A DNA stretch of 64,000 nt from Euglena gracilis (taxonomy: Eukaryota > Euglenida > Euglenophyceae > Euglenales), in contig CP154955.1 in the NCBI GenBank assembly GCA_039621445.1, positions 14,878,465-14,942,464 of the forward strand, written 5' to 3'. The notes beneath the pieces are model-generated. The model did not search any database. It saw nothing but the letters and a program-made list of their open reading frames with translations, and was not told where the DNA came from. Shown here piece by piece: positions 1 through 14,904 of the stretch; the stretch's first letter is position 1, and the number at the start of each line of letters is the position of its first letter. Made by a program: the position numbers and the translations under genes.

Positions 1-655
1 ATACATGCACAAACGACACAACCATAAAATGGAAGTTACAGAAATATACAACTTCCTTGGGGGGGGGAGAGGGCGGTGGTCGGAACACAGATCCACCTAG
101 TGACCCCCCCGGGGGGTGCTTTTTTCCTCGGGCCCAAACCTACCCTCCCATTTCCCCCCCGAAAACCCCCCCCCCCCCCCCCCCCGGGGTATTAATCCAC
201 CCACCAACCCACCCACCCAAAACTCATCCAAAATGGCCCAAAACGCGGAAATTTATTTTCTGCCCGGCCTTCAGCAGGGCCAAAATCTGGTCCGTGCTGC
301 ACCCCACCCTGGCAGGGAGGTTCCAGAGGCCCAACCCACCCACTCTTGAACCCCCCGGGAGATCACAGGTGTTGGATCTACCTATCTGTCGGACGCAGCC
401 CCCCCCCCCCTGGGGGGCCTCCAGCCCCCTCCCTTGCACAAATCCAACACTCACTGGGCACTGACCACAAAGCAGCCCGCCTTGCTCTCTTCTGTCCTTT
501 GGAGGGTGATTGACATGGACAGGTCGGCAAGGGTTGGTGTTTGTGACCTCATCTATTTACTTGGAGAATTCCCAGGGGAGAGGGTTTACTGGATCTGATT
601 AAAAAAAAATATTTTCGGTATCTCAAAAAAGCGTTGCGTTGACAAGAAGTACAAG
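1..655. other. No gene seen; C/G-run-rich DNA
   Basis: The stretch contains several C or G runs of 7-17 nt (for example near 168-186 and 403-412) with short mixed sequence between them. The open frames are low-complexity Pro/Gly reading of those runs, with no splice-bounded coding block. I see nothing functional. Confidence 0.6.
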
Positions 656-661
656 TGGTTT

Positions 662-965
662 TAAACACAACAACACACACACACACAACGCAAACGCACC
701 ACACACCACACACACACTGCACCCGCACCACGCACACGCACACCACAACAAAAAACACACGACACACCACACACAACACACACGCATCACACACACACGC
801 ACACACACACACCACACACACACACGCACACACACACACGCACACCACACACCACACACCACACACACAGACACACACACACACACACCACACACACACA
901 CACACCAACACAACACCACACACACCACAACACAAACACCCACACCCACACCCACACACACACGT
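662..965. repeat. CA-rich low-complexity tract
   Basis: Degenerate (CA)n with interspersed CAC, ACG and AAC units. Every frame reads as Thr/His or Cys/Val runs, so the apparent frames here are artefacts. The 966-1900 interval after it is AT-leaning unique sequence without a recognisable gene. Confidence 0.9.
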
Positions 966-1908
966 ATAGCCCTCCCCCGAAAACAACACTCCCCAAAGCC
1001 CCCCAAAATACAGATGTCTCACTGTGAAAAACACCAGGTACAGTGAAAAAAAAAGCAAAAAAGAAAATAACTCAAAATTGAAGCAGCAAAAGGGCGATTT
1101 AAAGATCAAAGGCCGGCGATCATAAGTGATTTGCATGCAAATCATTTGCAACCCACATTTCTCATAGTTTTTGAGACAAGGCTGCAAGTTACAAGGCAAA
1201 AAATGAAAACCACAGAATTGCTGACCAAACATGAAGGCCCACTGAGGCACACAAACACATCCACACATAACGCGAGACTCTGACCCTCTGGAAAAACAGA
1301 TCTCATGGACGACCTCCTTGCGAGGAATCCTTTGGTCTTGACCCTCCGAAAAAAAGACCCCCCGAAAACCCCCCTCTCCCCAAAACCCTCTGCCGATTTT
1401 TAGCAAAAATCTGAACAGTAGACTGCCCCAAATGATAACAAATGATATTTGGGGGTTTTGGACAAAATCCAAAAAAAAAGCAAAAGAAAATAGACCACTT
1501 GATGAGAAACAAGTTCAGAGAAATCAGAAAAAATCAGAATCAGAAAATTTTTTTGAGAAAATGCAAGCACAACAATTTGAATGCTGTCTCAAAAATATAT
1601 CATTGATAAAAACACCATATCATAATAATGATATCATAATGACAGAAATAATTTTTTATCAACCAAATAATGCATCATCAATATTGCTCAATTCATTTAC
1701 ACAATTTTCTTGCCAGAAAAAGCGATTTGCCGAACACGAAAGGGGCAGACCGTTGCAGTGCCAGGCTTCACAGCCTCCTTCAAATCCTTCTTTGGGGGTG
1801 CCTTCTTGCTGCCTTTATTCTTCTTGCTGGCGGTGATGGCGGCCTGCCATGTGTGGCGCGGGGAGGGAGGGGGGTTGGCGCCGGGCAAAGAGAATTAAGA
1901 GAATTAAA

Positions 1909-2150
1909 TAATACAATACAGTACAATACAATACAATACAATGCAATACAATACAATACAATACAATACAGTACAATACAATACAGTACAATACAATATC
2001 ATGTAATATAATACGATGTAATATGATGTAATCACATCATATCACACATATCATATCATGCCATATCATCTCATATCACATCATATCACATCATACAATG
2101 CAACACAATGAAATATAATATAACACAAATAAACAACAATATAATATATT
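1909..2150. repeat. ATACA pentamer-type satellite, degenerate
   Basis: Repeated ATACA units, occasionally GTACA or ATGCA, make up 1909-2000. They decay into ATCAT/ATATC-rich sequence up to about 2150. Slippage-type array in the region 3' of the split gene. Confidence 0.85.
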
Positions 2151-2259
2151 GATTATTCATAACATAAAAATGAAAAATCATTCTCTCGTGGGCTACCTTG
2201 ATTATGGGGTTGATCTTTCTGTGTCTCAAACAATGATTGATAATGCGAGATGGCTTCCT

Positions 2260-2655
<396 letters not shown>

Positions 2656-2661
2656 ACAACA

Positions 2662-2780
2662 TCACACCAGCAGCTCCTCCTTACGTGCCATCCACGCGGC
2701 CTCCCTGGCTCGCCGGTGGGCTTCATAGTCCTCGTCCTGCCGCCGTAGCCGCTCGATCAGCTGCGCAGCTGCAGCGCCAC
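2662..2780 (-). CDS. Split gene exon 17 (terminal)
   Basis: Starts after GCTGTCAG; its two leading bases complete the codon left by exon 16. Encodes [19 protein letters not shown] and [19 protein letters not shown], then TGA. The peptide is a highly charged helix or short coiled coil. An internal GTAAGG could act as an earlier donor, but the open frame and stop make a terminal exon more likely. Confidence 0.66.
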
Positions 2781-4086
2781 CTGACAGCGCTCAGCAAACC
2801 TCTTTGCCCTCACAACGAGGCTTTGCGCCTGCGGTTCGCCATTACCGGGAACGCCGACTTGTGTGGCACCCAAACACCGTTGTTTGGGGCGCACCCCCAC
2901 GAAGCCATGCTTTCTCTGACCCCTTTGCCTGGAAAAAATAGAAACGATGGGTACGACCGGGGTGTTGGTGCCTATCCCCCCCTGGCCCCGACCGAGTTCC
3001 AGCAACCCCAAATAACGGGGTGGCCGCACAACCAGATGCCGAAACAACACACACATTATTGTTCAGATCACCTACAACCTTCCACCAGGGGGGTTGCCAT
3101 TCGCACCCCCATACCTGCAACCCCCGACCAAGGGGTGGTCGTTAAAAAAAAGGGTGGCCGGTGTGCAAAGAGGACAAACAAGAACCAGGGGGTGGTGCAA
3201 AGACAAGGGGAGAAAATTACGCCTGGAAAAAAATAAGGCACTTAGCACCAGAAAAAGTAAAATTCGCTTCATCTTTTCAAGCCCAAATATTCAACTTGCA
3301 GGCATCAGGCATCAGGATGCAAAAATCAACAATGTCGTGCCAAATCAAGCCTCAGAAAGTCCTGAAATATCGCTGTTATAAAATCTTCAAGACTTTTCAC
3401 ACGGAAAGACACAGATGACCTGTAAAGAGATGGGTAAGAACCGGGGGGGGGGTTGCTTAGACAAAGAGGGGACGTTATGGTGGTGACCCAACCTTCGCGA
3501 CCTCTGTGTGGTAACCCTGGCTGCCTGAGCCTTAATTGACCTAGCCCTGGAGACAGCCGTGCCTCGCTCTGCGGTTTCAGAAACTAACAGAAACAGGTTC
3601 CTTGACCAGCAGGGTCGAATGAACCGTTCTTCAGCGCAACTGGACTGGCCCAGAGAATGGGAGAGGCCCCGTGGGGTGGTCCTGGCCGAGATGCTTCCGA
3701 GTCTCCCGAGGCGGCTTGTTGATGAGGTGCGGCCCGTCCATCACATAATGCTGCGGTGGAAAGGGCAAAAGCACATGGTAAACTATATGTAACATATGTA
3801 CACACATATGTACATGTAAACACACACACACAAATATATATATGTATATTGTGTGCACTGTATATATATAATATATATAATACATATATACATATATACA
3901 TATATATACATATATATATATTATATATATATATATCTATCGCTCTCTTACTCTCTCTCATCTCTCTCTCTCTCTCTCTCTCTCTTTCCTCTCTCTCGCT
4001 TCTCTCTCTCTCTATCTCTCTCCTCTCCTCTCCTCTTATCTCTCTCTCCTCTCCTCCTCTCTCCTTCTACTCTCTTCTCTCCTCTC

Positions 4087-4125
<39 letters not shown>

Positions 4126-6971
4126 CTCGCTCTCTCTCTGCTAGTGACACTACATCTCATTGTGTGGGATATGGCCCCCCTACCTCCTGCCCCCTTGCCC
4201 ACCGACCGGGTTCGCACAACCCCCCATGGGGGGGGGTGGGGGTGGCCCGACCAGGGGGTGGTCACAAGACCAGATGCCAAAAAACCTATTTTTTTCAAGT
4301 AACCTGCAACCCCAGTCAGGGGTTGTAATTGCAGGCACCCCGTGATCAGGAGTTTTTTTAAGACCGGGGGGGGGTGTCGGCACCCCACCCCCCCCACCCC
4401 CCCCCCGGGAGGGGGGGGGCCCAGGGGGACCCACCCATTTTTGCCCGAAAATGGCCAAAAATACTTAAAATAGCACCTTTCTCAAAATTTTCGGCGCCAA
4501 AAAGATATACCCATATACCCACCAGCCCCTGCCCCCACCCCCGGGGGGGGGGGAGGGGGGGTCCAAGGGACCCACCCACCCTACCCCCTCTCCTCCCTGG
4601 GGGAGGGGGTTAAAGACTAAAAAAGCCCTGCCCGTGACCTGCAACCACTGAGCGAGGGGTCGTCAGTATAGGGGTGGTCGGTGGGCAAGGGGAGGGGCGA
4701 GGCAGGAGTATGACATGCAATTCATTGTAATTATGTGTATGCCATGCAACTCAATATATAAAAATAATGTGTACTGTATGATAATACATATTAATGTAAC
4801 CCATAAAGGATAAAAGCTCAGCGATAAACCCCCAAATTAGAAGCCCCCCCCCCAAATATCAATCCCCCCCCATAGAACCCCCCCCCCCCCCATCGGGCTT
4901 CCCGCCAAAAATCCAAATAACAGCCCTCCCCCCCCTTGACTGAGCCCGCCGACAAAGTTGACCAAAAATTTCCGAAAAATGGTGAAAAACTCGAAAAATC
5001 TCCACGAAAATAGGTCAACCTCGGGAACAAAATTGATATCTGATATCCTTGAAACATGGCCTATCCACCCAAAGCTCGAAAAAATGGGTCTTGCAAGTTT
5101 TTAAATTTGGCCCCCGCTCGATCCTGGGATCGGCCGCTGGCCGAAGATTTTTCCTTTAGATAAAGGGTACCCAATTAGAAGCCCCCCCACCCCCCTGGGT
5201 TTTCGGCAGACTGACCGAATAGTAGCCCCGGGGGGCTTCTGATGGGGGGTTTATATTGATGTATTATATGACATATACTTTTTATTTAACATAAATTATA
5301 AATTGTGTATTATGTATTATGCATTATATATTGAAAAATATTTGAAAATTAACAATATGTACAAACTCAGATGTGTGTACGTATGCATATGTGGCAAATG
5401 TTCCTTTCGACCCCCGAGGGTGTAATGAAATGAACCACCTTGGGGTTAGTGAAGGGGCAGCGTTAGGGTTAAGACTGGGCAGCTGGGGTGAGGCTCCTTT
5501 GTACATATTGTATACCATATATAAATTATATATTATATGATGTATTACATTGTATGGAATATATTATGCATTATACATTATACATACATTATATATCATA
5601 CATTATACATTATACATCACACGTTATCTATCATACATTATATATTGTATTATTATGTATTTTATGTCATATATTACATATTATATATTGTATATATAAT
5701 ATATTACATAATACATGAAATTTATTATCTATAATCTATTATATATTTACATATTCATAATACACGATATGAAATATGTGACATGTGATACATATAATGC
5801 ATGGTATATAATCCATAATGCACAATACATCATATAATATATCATTTAATGTCATCAATGTCATCAATGTAATGAACACCCTTCTCCGGTGCCTCCAGAA
5901 AAAAATGGGAGGGCTAAATCCCTTTCCAACCGACTGTTCCCCTGCCTCCTGGCTACCTTCGGGATTCGAGTCGCCCGCTTCAAAAAATACGCATCGTGAA
6001 ATATGGCCCTCACTCGAATGCCCAATCCTGACCATAACCCTACGTCCTCATCAACCCCAGGGTCACTTTGGCAGATCAAAAGTCCACTTCGATCCCTGGA
6101 GGTTATCCAATATGTGTGACACATACTTTGTACTAAATCTCAAAACTCAATTTAGGCCTAACTAACTCCCAACCCTATAACCCTATTCCATCGGCAACCC
6201 AAATTTTTTGCCGACCCCCTTAGTTGCACTAAGGCTTCTTGTCAGTTTATGGCCGGCGCTAATTTCGCTTCTGGCCCAGTTTGCTGCGTGGTGAGTGGCC
6301 AGGGACCCCTTACACCAGTCCTCTTTTGTTGCTCCCCCTGGCCGGGTGAGTAATTCCAGCGCTGTAGGGACATACACTCACCTTGTGTGGTTGGTGTGGT
6401 TCCCGTGGGTGGGTCTACACCCTTGCGCCCTTTTTTCCGACCCCCCTGGACAAATTTAACAACCTCCCCCCTGGAGGCCGTTAAATCAATGGCTGCCATA
6501 TGTATGCATGCATGCATGCATGCATGCATGCATGTATGTATGTATGTATGTATGTATGTATGTATGTATGTATGTATGTATGTATGTATGTATATATGTA
6601 TGCATGTATGTATGCACGTATGCATGCATGCATGTATGTATGTATACACATATATGTCTATATATGTGTGTATATTATTAATACATTACAAATTATATCA
6701 TATGCATTATAATATATAATATATTGTAATAATGAAGAATTATTGTAAAATTGTTATTATTATTATTATTGTATTTATAATGATAAATAAATATGATATT
6801 ATATGTATTTAATATATATAATTTGGTGCTTGGTGTTTAAATTACGCCTAAAATATGACTGAACTCCTAACTGTAACCCTATTCCATCAATAACACAATT
6901 TTTGACCCTCCTGGATGGACTTTACGAGCCAGGAGGGGTCGTAAAATCAATGGCTGCCATGCATATGAATA

Positions 6972-7007
<36 letters not shown>

Positions 7008-7883
7008 ACCCACACACACACACCCCCCCCCACCCACCCACCCCCCCCACCCCCCACACCCCCACACACACACCCCCCCACCCCCCCACCCACCCCCCCA
7101 CACCCAAACACACACCCACCCACACCCACACACCCCCCCCCACACCCACCCCACACCCACACCCACCCCACTCACACCCACCCCACTCACCCCCACCACA
7201 CGCCCACCCACCACACGCACACCCACGCACCACACCCCCCCCACAACCCACACCCACACACCCACACCCACACCCCCACGCACGCACGCACCCACACCCA
7301 CGCACGCACGCCCCACACCCCCAACCCCCACGCACACACCCCACACCCCTCACCCCACCACACCCACACCCACACACCCACACCCACACCACACACCACA
7401 CACCCACACACACACCCACACACCACACCCACACCACACACACCCACACCACACACAACCCACACCCACACCCACACACCCACACAAACACACACACCCA
7501 CACCCCACACCCACACATCACACCCACACCCCAACCCACACACCCGCACCCACACACCCACCACACCCACACCCCACCCACACCCCCACCCACCCCCACC
7601 CCCACCCCCACCCCCCCACCCACACCCACACCCACACACACCCCCACACCCACACACACACCCACACCCACACACCCACCCACACCCACACACCCACCCA
7701 CACCCACACACCCACCCACACCCACACACCCACCCACCCCCACACACCCACACCCACACCCACACCACACACACACGCACCACACACGCACGCCCCCACA
7801 CACCCACACCCACGCCCCACACACGCACCCACACACACCACCCCCACACCACACACCCCACACACCCCACACCACACACCACA

Positions 7884-7914
<31 letters not shown>

Positions 7915-8203
7915 CACCAACACAACAACAACACACAAACCATGGCATACCGCCTCGAAGGCACGCCGTGGGGCTGCAGCGGCAGAGGTTGACCTCGTGG
8001 GCGACGGCCTTCTCCATCTTGGAGAACTGGTCGTCGGGGAAGTGGGGCAACCACTCCTGCGGCTGTGGGGAGGGAAGGGGGCAGGAAGGGCTGTGCGGGA
8101 AGGTCTGGTTGGGGTGGGGGGCGACCTGGACGAAGGGGGGTGAGGTGTGTTGGGGTGGGGTGGTCGGACCCCCGCCACCCACACACACCCACACCCACAC
8201 CCA

Positions 8204-8284
<81 letters not shown>

Positions 8285-8336
8285 GCACGCACGCACGCAC
8301 ACACGCACGCACGCACGCACACACGCACGCACGCAC

Positions 8337-8428
<92 letters not shown>

Positions 8429-11400
8429 CTGGAAGAAAAAAAAGGTTGGGGTTGACCAGTCAAAATGGGTCCGGTCCAACTTACTCTTTGACTTTCAAAA
8501 AAAAAAGCAAATACATTAGGGTGGGCCACTGCAGCCGAAATGGCCTAACCCCAAGGGGGCTTACCACCAATGCGCAATGGTATGGCCCCTTTGCTGAAAC
8601 AAGTTTGAAACTGCCAAATATTTTACCCTTTCGTCTCAGATTACTTTTGTCGCCGCTGGAAGAACAAGGGATGCGGTGCAATGGATGATAAAAAAAGAAC
8701 TATTCTGCTGTGAACATGGCACAAATTTTTTGTTACACAACAATCAAAAATTAACGACCACAGCCGACAGAGCTGTGTGAAAATCATCCACAAACAAAAA
8801 CACAAGACAGCATATCACAATATCCTGGACAACATACGCAGAGTGGTCGCACAACAGTTTCCCTCACCGATACAGGGCTGGATTGAATGCGTGGCAGCGC
8901 TGGAACGCTCATCTGAGAGGAGCGAGAGCAAATCAAACGAGGGGTCATCAATTAGATTATTCTGGTTGGATGAGTGCCAATTCATTGTTCTCCTCAAATA
9001 AAATTGTGTTGGGTGGGTGCCAAAAAATATGACCCCCGATTAACTTGTTGGGTCCGTAATTAAAAACCCCAAAGGGCTGTCCTTTGGATTTCTTGCTGAA
9101 AATTCCGGGGTGTTTGCATCAACTGGTCCTTTAAGGAAGACAAACATGTGTTCCCAAAGCCCGGCAGAATGGTAATTCCCATCCTCCCAAATAAGATCTT
9201 CCAAAATAAGACCACACAACCAATTTTCAGCAACACCTCAAACATCCCCCCCAAACAGAATAGGAGGCAGGGGTTCACCTGTGGCCTGGGGCCTCCTTTT
9301 TTTGCCCCCACCCCATCAAAAGGCCCAAAACCAGCCCGTTTCCCCATGTTCACCTTCGGAGCAGGTGGGGGTTTGGGTTTGGTTGGGGGGTATACATATG
9401 CATAATGTATACACACACATATATATTTTCACACACACATATATGTATATATACATATATATACATATATAAGTGTGTATATATATGTACATATATATAC
9501 ATATATATACATATATGTATATACATATGTATATATGTATATATACATATGCACATGTATATATAAAGAATCAGGTTAGGGTTAAACTCAGACCTTGAAC
9601 TTAAACATTAAATCCAAACCCGAAACGTGAAGGCCAACCGTAACGTATGGGAAGGCTTGGTTGGGGGTGGTTGGACCCCCCCCCCCCCACCCGGCAGGAG
9701 GGGGCAGGAAGGGGTGGATCGATCCCCACCAGGGGGGGGGAAATGCAACTTGGCCCTTCAAATTTTGCAAGTCAAAAAAATGCAAAGAAATGCAAAAAAA
9801 TGCAAAAAAATGCAAAAAAATGCAACTTGCATGAAAACCTTGAGAAAAAGCTGGAATATGACAGAGCTTTGCTGCCTAAAATCAAAAAAATTTTCCAGGG
9901 CAAAATATTTTATGCAAAAAAAACACAAAACAATGCAAAAAATCCAAACATATGCCAACCAACTACAAAATTTTTTTCAAGAGCAAAATATTATATATAA
10001 AAAATGCAAAAAATGCCGCAACCAATGCAAAAAATCCAAACATACTGCAACCAACTACAAATTTTTTTTCCAGGGCAAAATATTTTATGCAAAAAAATGC
10101 AAATTTCGGGAAAACCTGATTATGCAAAAAAATGCAAATTATGCAAGTTGCATCCCCCCCCCCTGTCCCCACCCACCCACCATGGCACCCACTCAAAGAA
10201 AATTCCTTCGGCGCTGAAGATAATACGGGAAGGCCTGGTGGGGGGGGGGTCGGACCCCCCCCCCCCAAAGACCCTCCCAGGAATTTACAGCAACTGACCA
10301 ATAGATTTGGGGCCTTATTTTTTGGGGGGGGGGTCACAATCCAGTCTCCCATTTTTTCGAATAATTCCACACGATCTTGTTTTAGATCAATTGGTTCATT
10401 TTTGGCACATTTTGCCATTTGGCTAATTTGGACGAACTTCACTCATGTTAGATCAATTGGGGTATTTTTGGTCTATTTTGGGCGGCTTGGATTGCTTTTG
10501 GGAATTTTGGTCCAGTATTTGAGGACAAATCCGACCTGGCATGACTGCCAACAACAACTGTTTTGAACACTTTTACTCTGCATTGTTTTCACACAATCGT
10601 TCAAAACCCCGCGTGTTTTTCAAAAAATCTGCCGCATTACACCCCCCCCCCCCCATGCATACAACCATTGCACGCGGACATACAACAGCACCACAACACA
10701 TACACAGGTGCACAGAGGAGGATGGCTGGGGTGGAACCCTGACAGGCATTTCTTCTTCCATAAAAACCCAAACAAAACGAAAAGGAATTCTTAAAGTATT
10801 AAAAGGGTGGAAAAATAGGCACATGGGGTGATGCTTTACCACAGAAAAACGTCGTCGCACTTTTTTTGGGGGGGGGTGTAATTTATTGAGTACACTAATT
10901 CACAAAATTGAAACATTTCAATGAAAAAATGAGACAAACAAGACTTGGGCTCATAACGACGTTCATATTGGGGGATGCTTTCAAAATGCGGAGCCAACAC
11001 CAAAAAAAAAGATGAAACTTGAATTCCCTCAAAAATCCGAAAGAAAAAAAAACATAAAACTATGGAGATGCCCCAAAATCGGTGTATTTATCGGTGTATC
11101 ATCACCTTCTCACGGCTAAATGGGCATTTTTGAGACCGTTTTCTGTTCAATGTGATAATCCTGCTTTTTGGACCTCATTTTTTAGACTCTCTGCAGGAAG
11201 GCTGTTTTGGCCACAAAAAAATAAACACCCCAAATAACAAATGCCTCCTGGAGACCAACTTTGCCCAAATAACAACTCCCCCCCTCCGCACTACAACGAG
11301 CCAAAAGACATAAAAAATTAAAATCACCAGAAACATTGGGAATGAACAAAAATTGATGAAATTGGAAAAATAATACGAGAAATCAAACAGGGGATCCAAA

Positions 11401-14400
11401 TGCAAAACAAATCCTGGAATTACAAAAAAAGCCCAAGGTGTCTTGTGAAATGCCTTTTGGGTCAACCTTTGACCGCAAAAGCGATGCAGGATGATGTGGG
11501 ATTATGTCGTCCAAATTCCCCCATGAACAATTCTTGAACATAATTTCTTAAAAAAAGCATGGAAACAAACCATTCCATCCAGAACATAAAGAATATTTAC
11601 AAAAAATTTTAAAACAGGGGGGAACTGTCTCGGATACATATATGTGATTATAAAAAGACTGTATATCAAATATTCTGTGTATTGTATGTACAATAGTTTA
11701 GTAGGTATTTTTCTGGTAAAATTTCCCATTGAAAACCAAATTATGTGGGTTCATGCCGTCCGCATCCTCCTGGTGCAGACCATACCGTGATGCTTGCGCT
11801 CCGAGACAGCGTCCCGTCGGCGCTGACGTTGGTGGCTGCACTGTGGACGTTCCTCTGTAGGGGCACAGAGGGCGCCGCAGCTCCAGGAGGAGGGCAAGGG
11901 GGGTCGAATGTGACCCCATCAAACAAACTGCCCAGAGAAAAGCTGAACAGACAGAAAAGCATGGAAGAGAGGGATTTGCGTGCCCTGGGAAAAAGGATAG
12001 GGGTCTGTGTGTCCCTGGGATGCCTGCGGAGTTTTGGGTCCCGGTGCCTGCGGACCAAACCATTTCCCCTTGAAGACGGCCATTTTTGGACGGCTGGCGC
12101 CTTGGGAGGTGTGTTATACCACCCACCCTAAAACATGACCCCCCCCCCCCCGGGCAAAAATACCCAATCTACCTGCATAGCACCCCCCCCCCCCCGAGGT
12201 TCAACCTTCCTGAAAACGAAGCCTGGTACAGACTCACCTTGGCAGGCGTTGGGGGGGATGGTCCAGACGACCCCGGTGATCCAGGAGGTGTTCCCCCCCA
12301 GCTAGACACTACACCTTCCTTTTATCGACCCAAGGTTTGATAGGGGGCAAATGAGGGACCCCCCTTCAGACGGTGGCAAGAAGCTTTGGGCCGAAAATCC
12401 CACCAGCAGAATTGACCCAAACGGCCAAAACACAATTCTTTTGAGCGAAAATTGGCACAATTGCAAAAACGGCCGCTGCAAAGAAAAAAACCCTTTTGGC
12501 AGGGCTCCTAAATACTCACCCCAGGTCGGTAGGAGAGGTACTTGGCAGGCATGGGAGGGCAGTCAAGTGGACGGGGGGGGGGACACATATTATGTCGAAC
12601 CCTGATCGATCCTGCAGCGAGAAGATGCAGGGGGGGGGGGGAACACAACATGGACAGTCAAAAAACGCGCTGCAAAAAAACACAAAAAAAGCAAATAAAA
12701 CACAAAATCGTAAGTCGTATTTAAAATCCTTTAGGAGGTCCCAAGATGCACACTTTCTGCTGGAGAGGAATTTTTTTTGGCTCTGCCGGGAAAAGATATT
12801 CATTTTTCATGAAAATCAGCACTTTTGTGACAAAAAAATGCAAAAATGACAGAAAAAATTTGGTCTTGGGAAAATTGGGACCGAATTGAGGCCAAATTTT
12901 ACATAGTTAAAAAATTCCAGCAAAAAATCAAAATCGCCAGGATAAAACACAAAAAACAAAAATGCACAACAGCAAAATTTTTGCGAAAAAACGAAAACAC
13001 ACAAAAATTGCGATTGCATCCCCCTGAAGATTGGCTCAATGAAGATCCCCTCAAAAAAGATTGGCCACCACGTGGGATGCCCCCTCAGAGAGGGGGGACT
13101 GACCTGAGGGAGGGGGGCAGCGATGTCCCCCACGTCCGCGTCCTGAGGGCGAGATGGAACACAGGCGAAGGAGGGACGCCTGTGGGGGTGGGGGACTGCA
13201 TGGGAAAGCCGGGAGGGGCGCCCATGCTTGTGCTTACCGACCGGGGGGGGGAGAGGGGGGTGGGTGCTATAGGGTGCCTGCCCCTAGCAGGCACACCCCG
13301 GGGGGGGGGGATAGGGGTCCGGGCCGGACCCAGAAAATTTTCATTGAAAATGGCCTTTTCCAGGCCCCTGGCGCCTTCGGCGCCGGGGTCGGGGGGGGTG
13401 CCTGCTAGGGGCAGGCACTCCCCAAACCCCCCCTCGGGGGGGGGTCGGATCGGGTGCTATGGGGAGCCTGCCCTAGCACCCCCCCCCCCCCCGTGGGGTA
13501 GGCACCCGACTAAGCACAAGCCTGGGGTGCCCCCCCCATGGATGGGGGTGGGGGGATCGACCCCCAACCCCCACCACCACCACCACCACCACCACCCATA
13601 ATGCCTCCAGGATTCCTGTTCAGCCCTGCGGTTGGGGGATGCCACCAACTGCGACACAGAGAAAAATAATTCTTTCAGCGCCCCAGTAGAAGAATTTCAG
13701 GCACTGAAATTTGTGCCCCTGGAAAAACGGGACAGAGTGGTGGGGGGTTGGACCCTTCACTGTCTATTACGGGGGTGGATGGGGGTCGACCACTCCTACC
13801 ACCCACCAGGTTTCCATTGTTCAGCCCTTGGGGTTGGGGACAAACAATTTTTTACCGACCCCGCGGGGGGGGGGGGAGGGGGTCACTTCCACTCTTCCAA
13901 AAACAGTCCGTCATTATTTTTTTTGGGAAACCAATCAGCCACTACCGCCAGGTCGGCACTCTGGAATCCAAAGGAAATTTGACCAGAACGTGACGAAAAA
14001 GGCCAAAGACAAATTCTCCGGTGCCTTCGGCGCCGGGTCACTCTGCGGATGTGTGGGTGTGCCACGTGTGTCACGTGTGCCACGTGTGCCACGTGTCGTG
14101 TGTTCTGTAACGTGTATTTATTGATGTGTGCACGCGGTGGGGAACATCGACCTGGTTCCCTGAAGGGGGCTTGGGGCCACTGATCGGTCAAAGAAAGGCC
14201 ATAAAAGTGCCTCAGTGCTTCACACAGAGGTCCACATCTCTCTGAGGGGGAGTGGCACCGAGTTTGACTTTCAGCGGCCGGCGTGAGCTGTGTGGAGGCG
14301 TGGGTTCCTTTCCGTCCACCTTCGTCTGTGTTAGCACGCCGCACACACCGCGGGGGCGAGGGAGACAGAGGGGCGGTTGCTGGGGGCCTTGCGAGCGGAC

Positions 14401-14870
14401 ACGGCGGTGCTCTGCATGGAGGGGCTGCGCCCCGGCTGAAGGGGAGGGGGTGTGCTCGGAATTGTGGGTGGGGGTGTGTGTCTCCATTACTTCATTATTA
14501 CATCTTGCATCTTTCCCCTTTTTTTTTGGACCATTGGCCCACACCTCCCGAGCCGAAGATTCCTTCACATGACAGATGGCAGCACCAGGGATCCTAGAGC
14601 CTTCCTGGAATGACAAGTCAGACAGGATGGGGCCGTGAAACACCTTGGGGTAACCTGACAAGTTTGACGGGGATGGGAATTACAGGAATATCAATGGACT
14701 TTGGCCCCAACAGGTCGCCCCCCCCCCCCCGGACAAAGGTTCCCAGTCAGACAGAGGGAACCCTGGAAGCTCCTTGGGCTCTCTGTAGGCGTATGTGTGA
14801 GTGTACATGCATACGGCGTTACGATATGATGTGTGTGTGTGTGTGTGTGTGTGTGTAACCGTTTGCATAC

Positions 14871-14904
<34 letters not shown>

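Noticed and set aside
5463-5475. Telomere-like TTAGGGTTA strings (also 9573, 20810, 40060)
   Set aside because: Single occurrences, no tandem array.
6902-8529. Long open frames (over 400 codons) across the CA/CCCA tracts
   Set aside because: Pure reading of microsatellites (Pro/His/Thr or Val/Cys/Gly), without coding composition.
13565-13597. His-repeat from (CCA)n and other trinucleotide runs
   Set aside because: Simple repeat without adjoining coding context.
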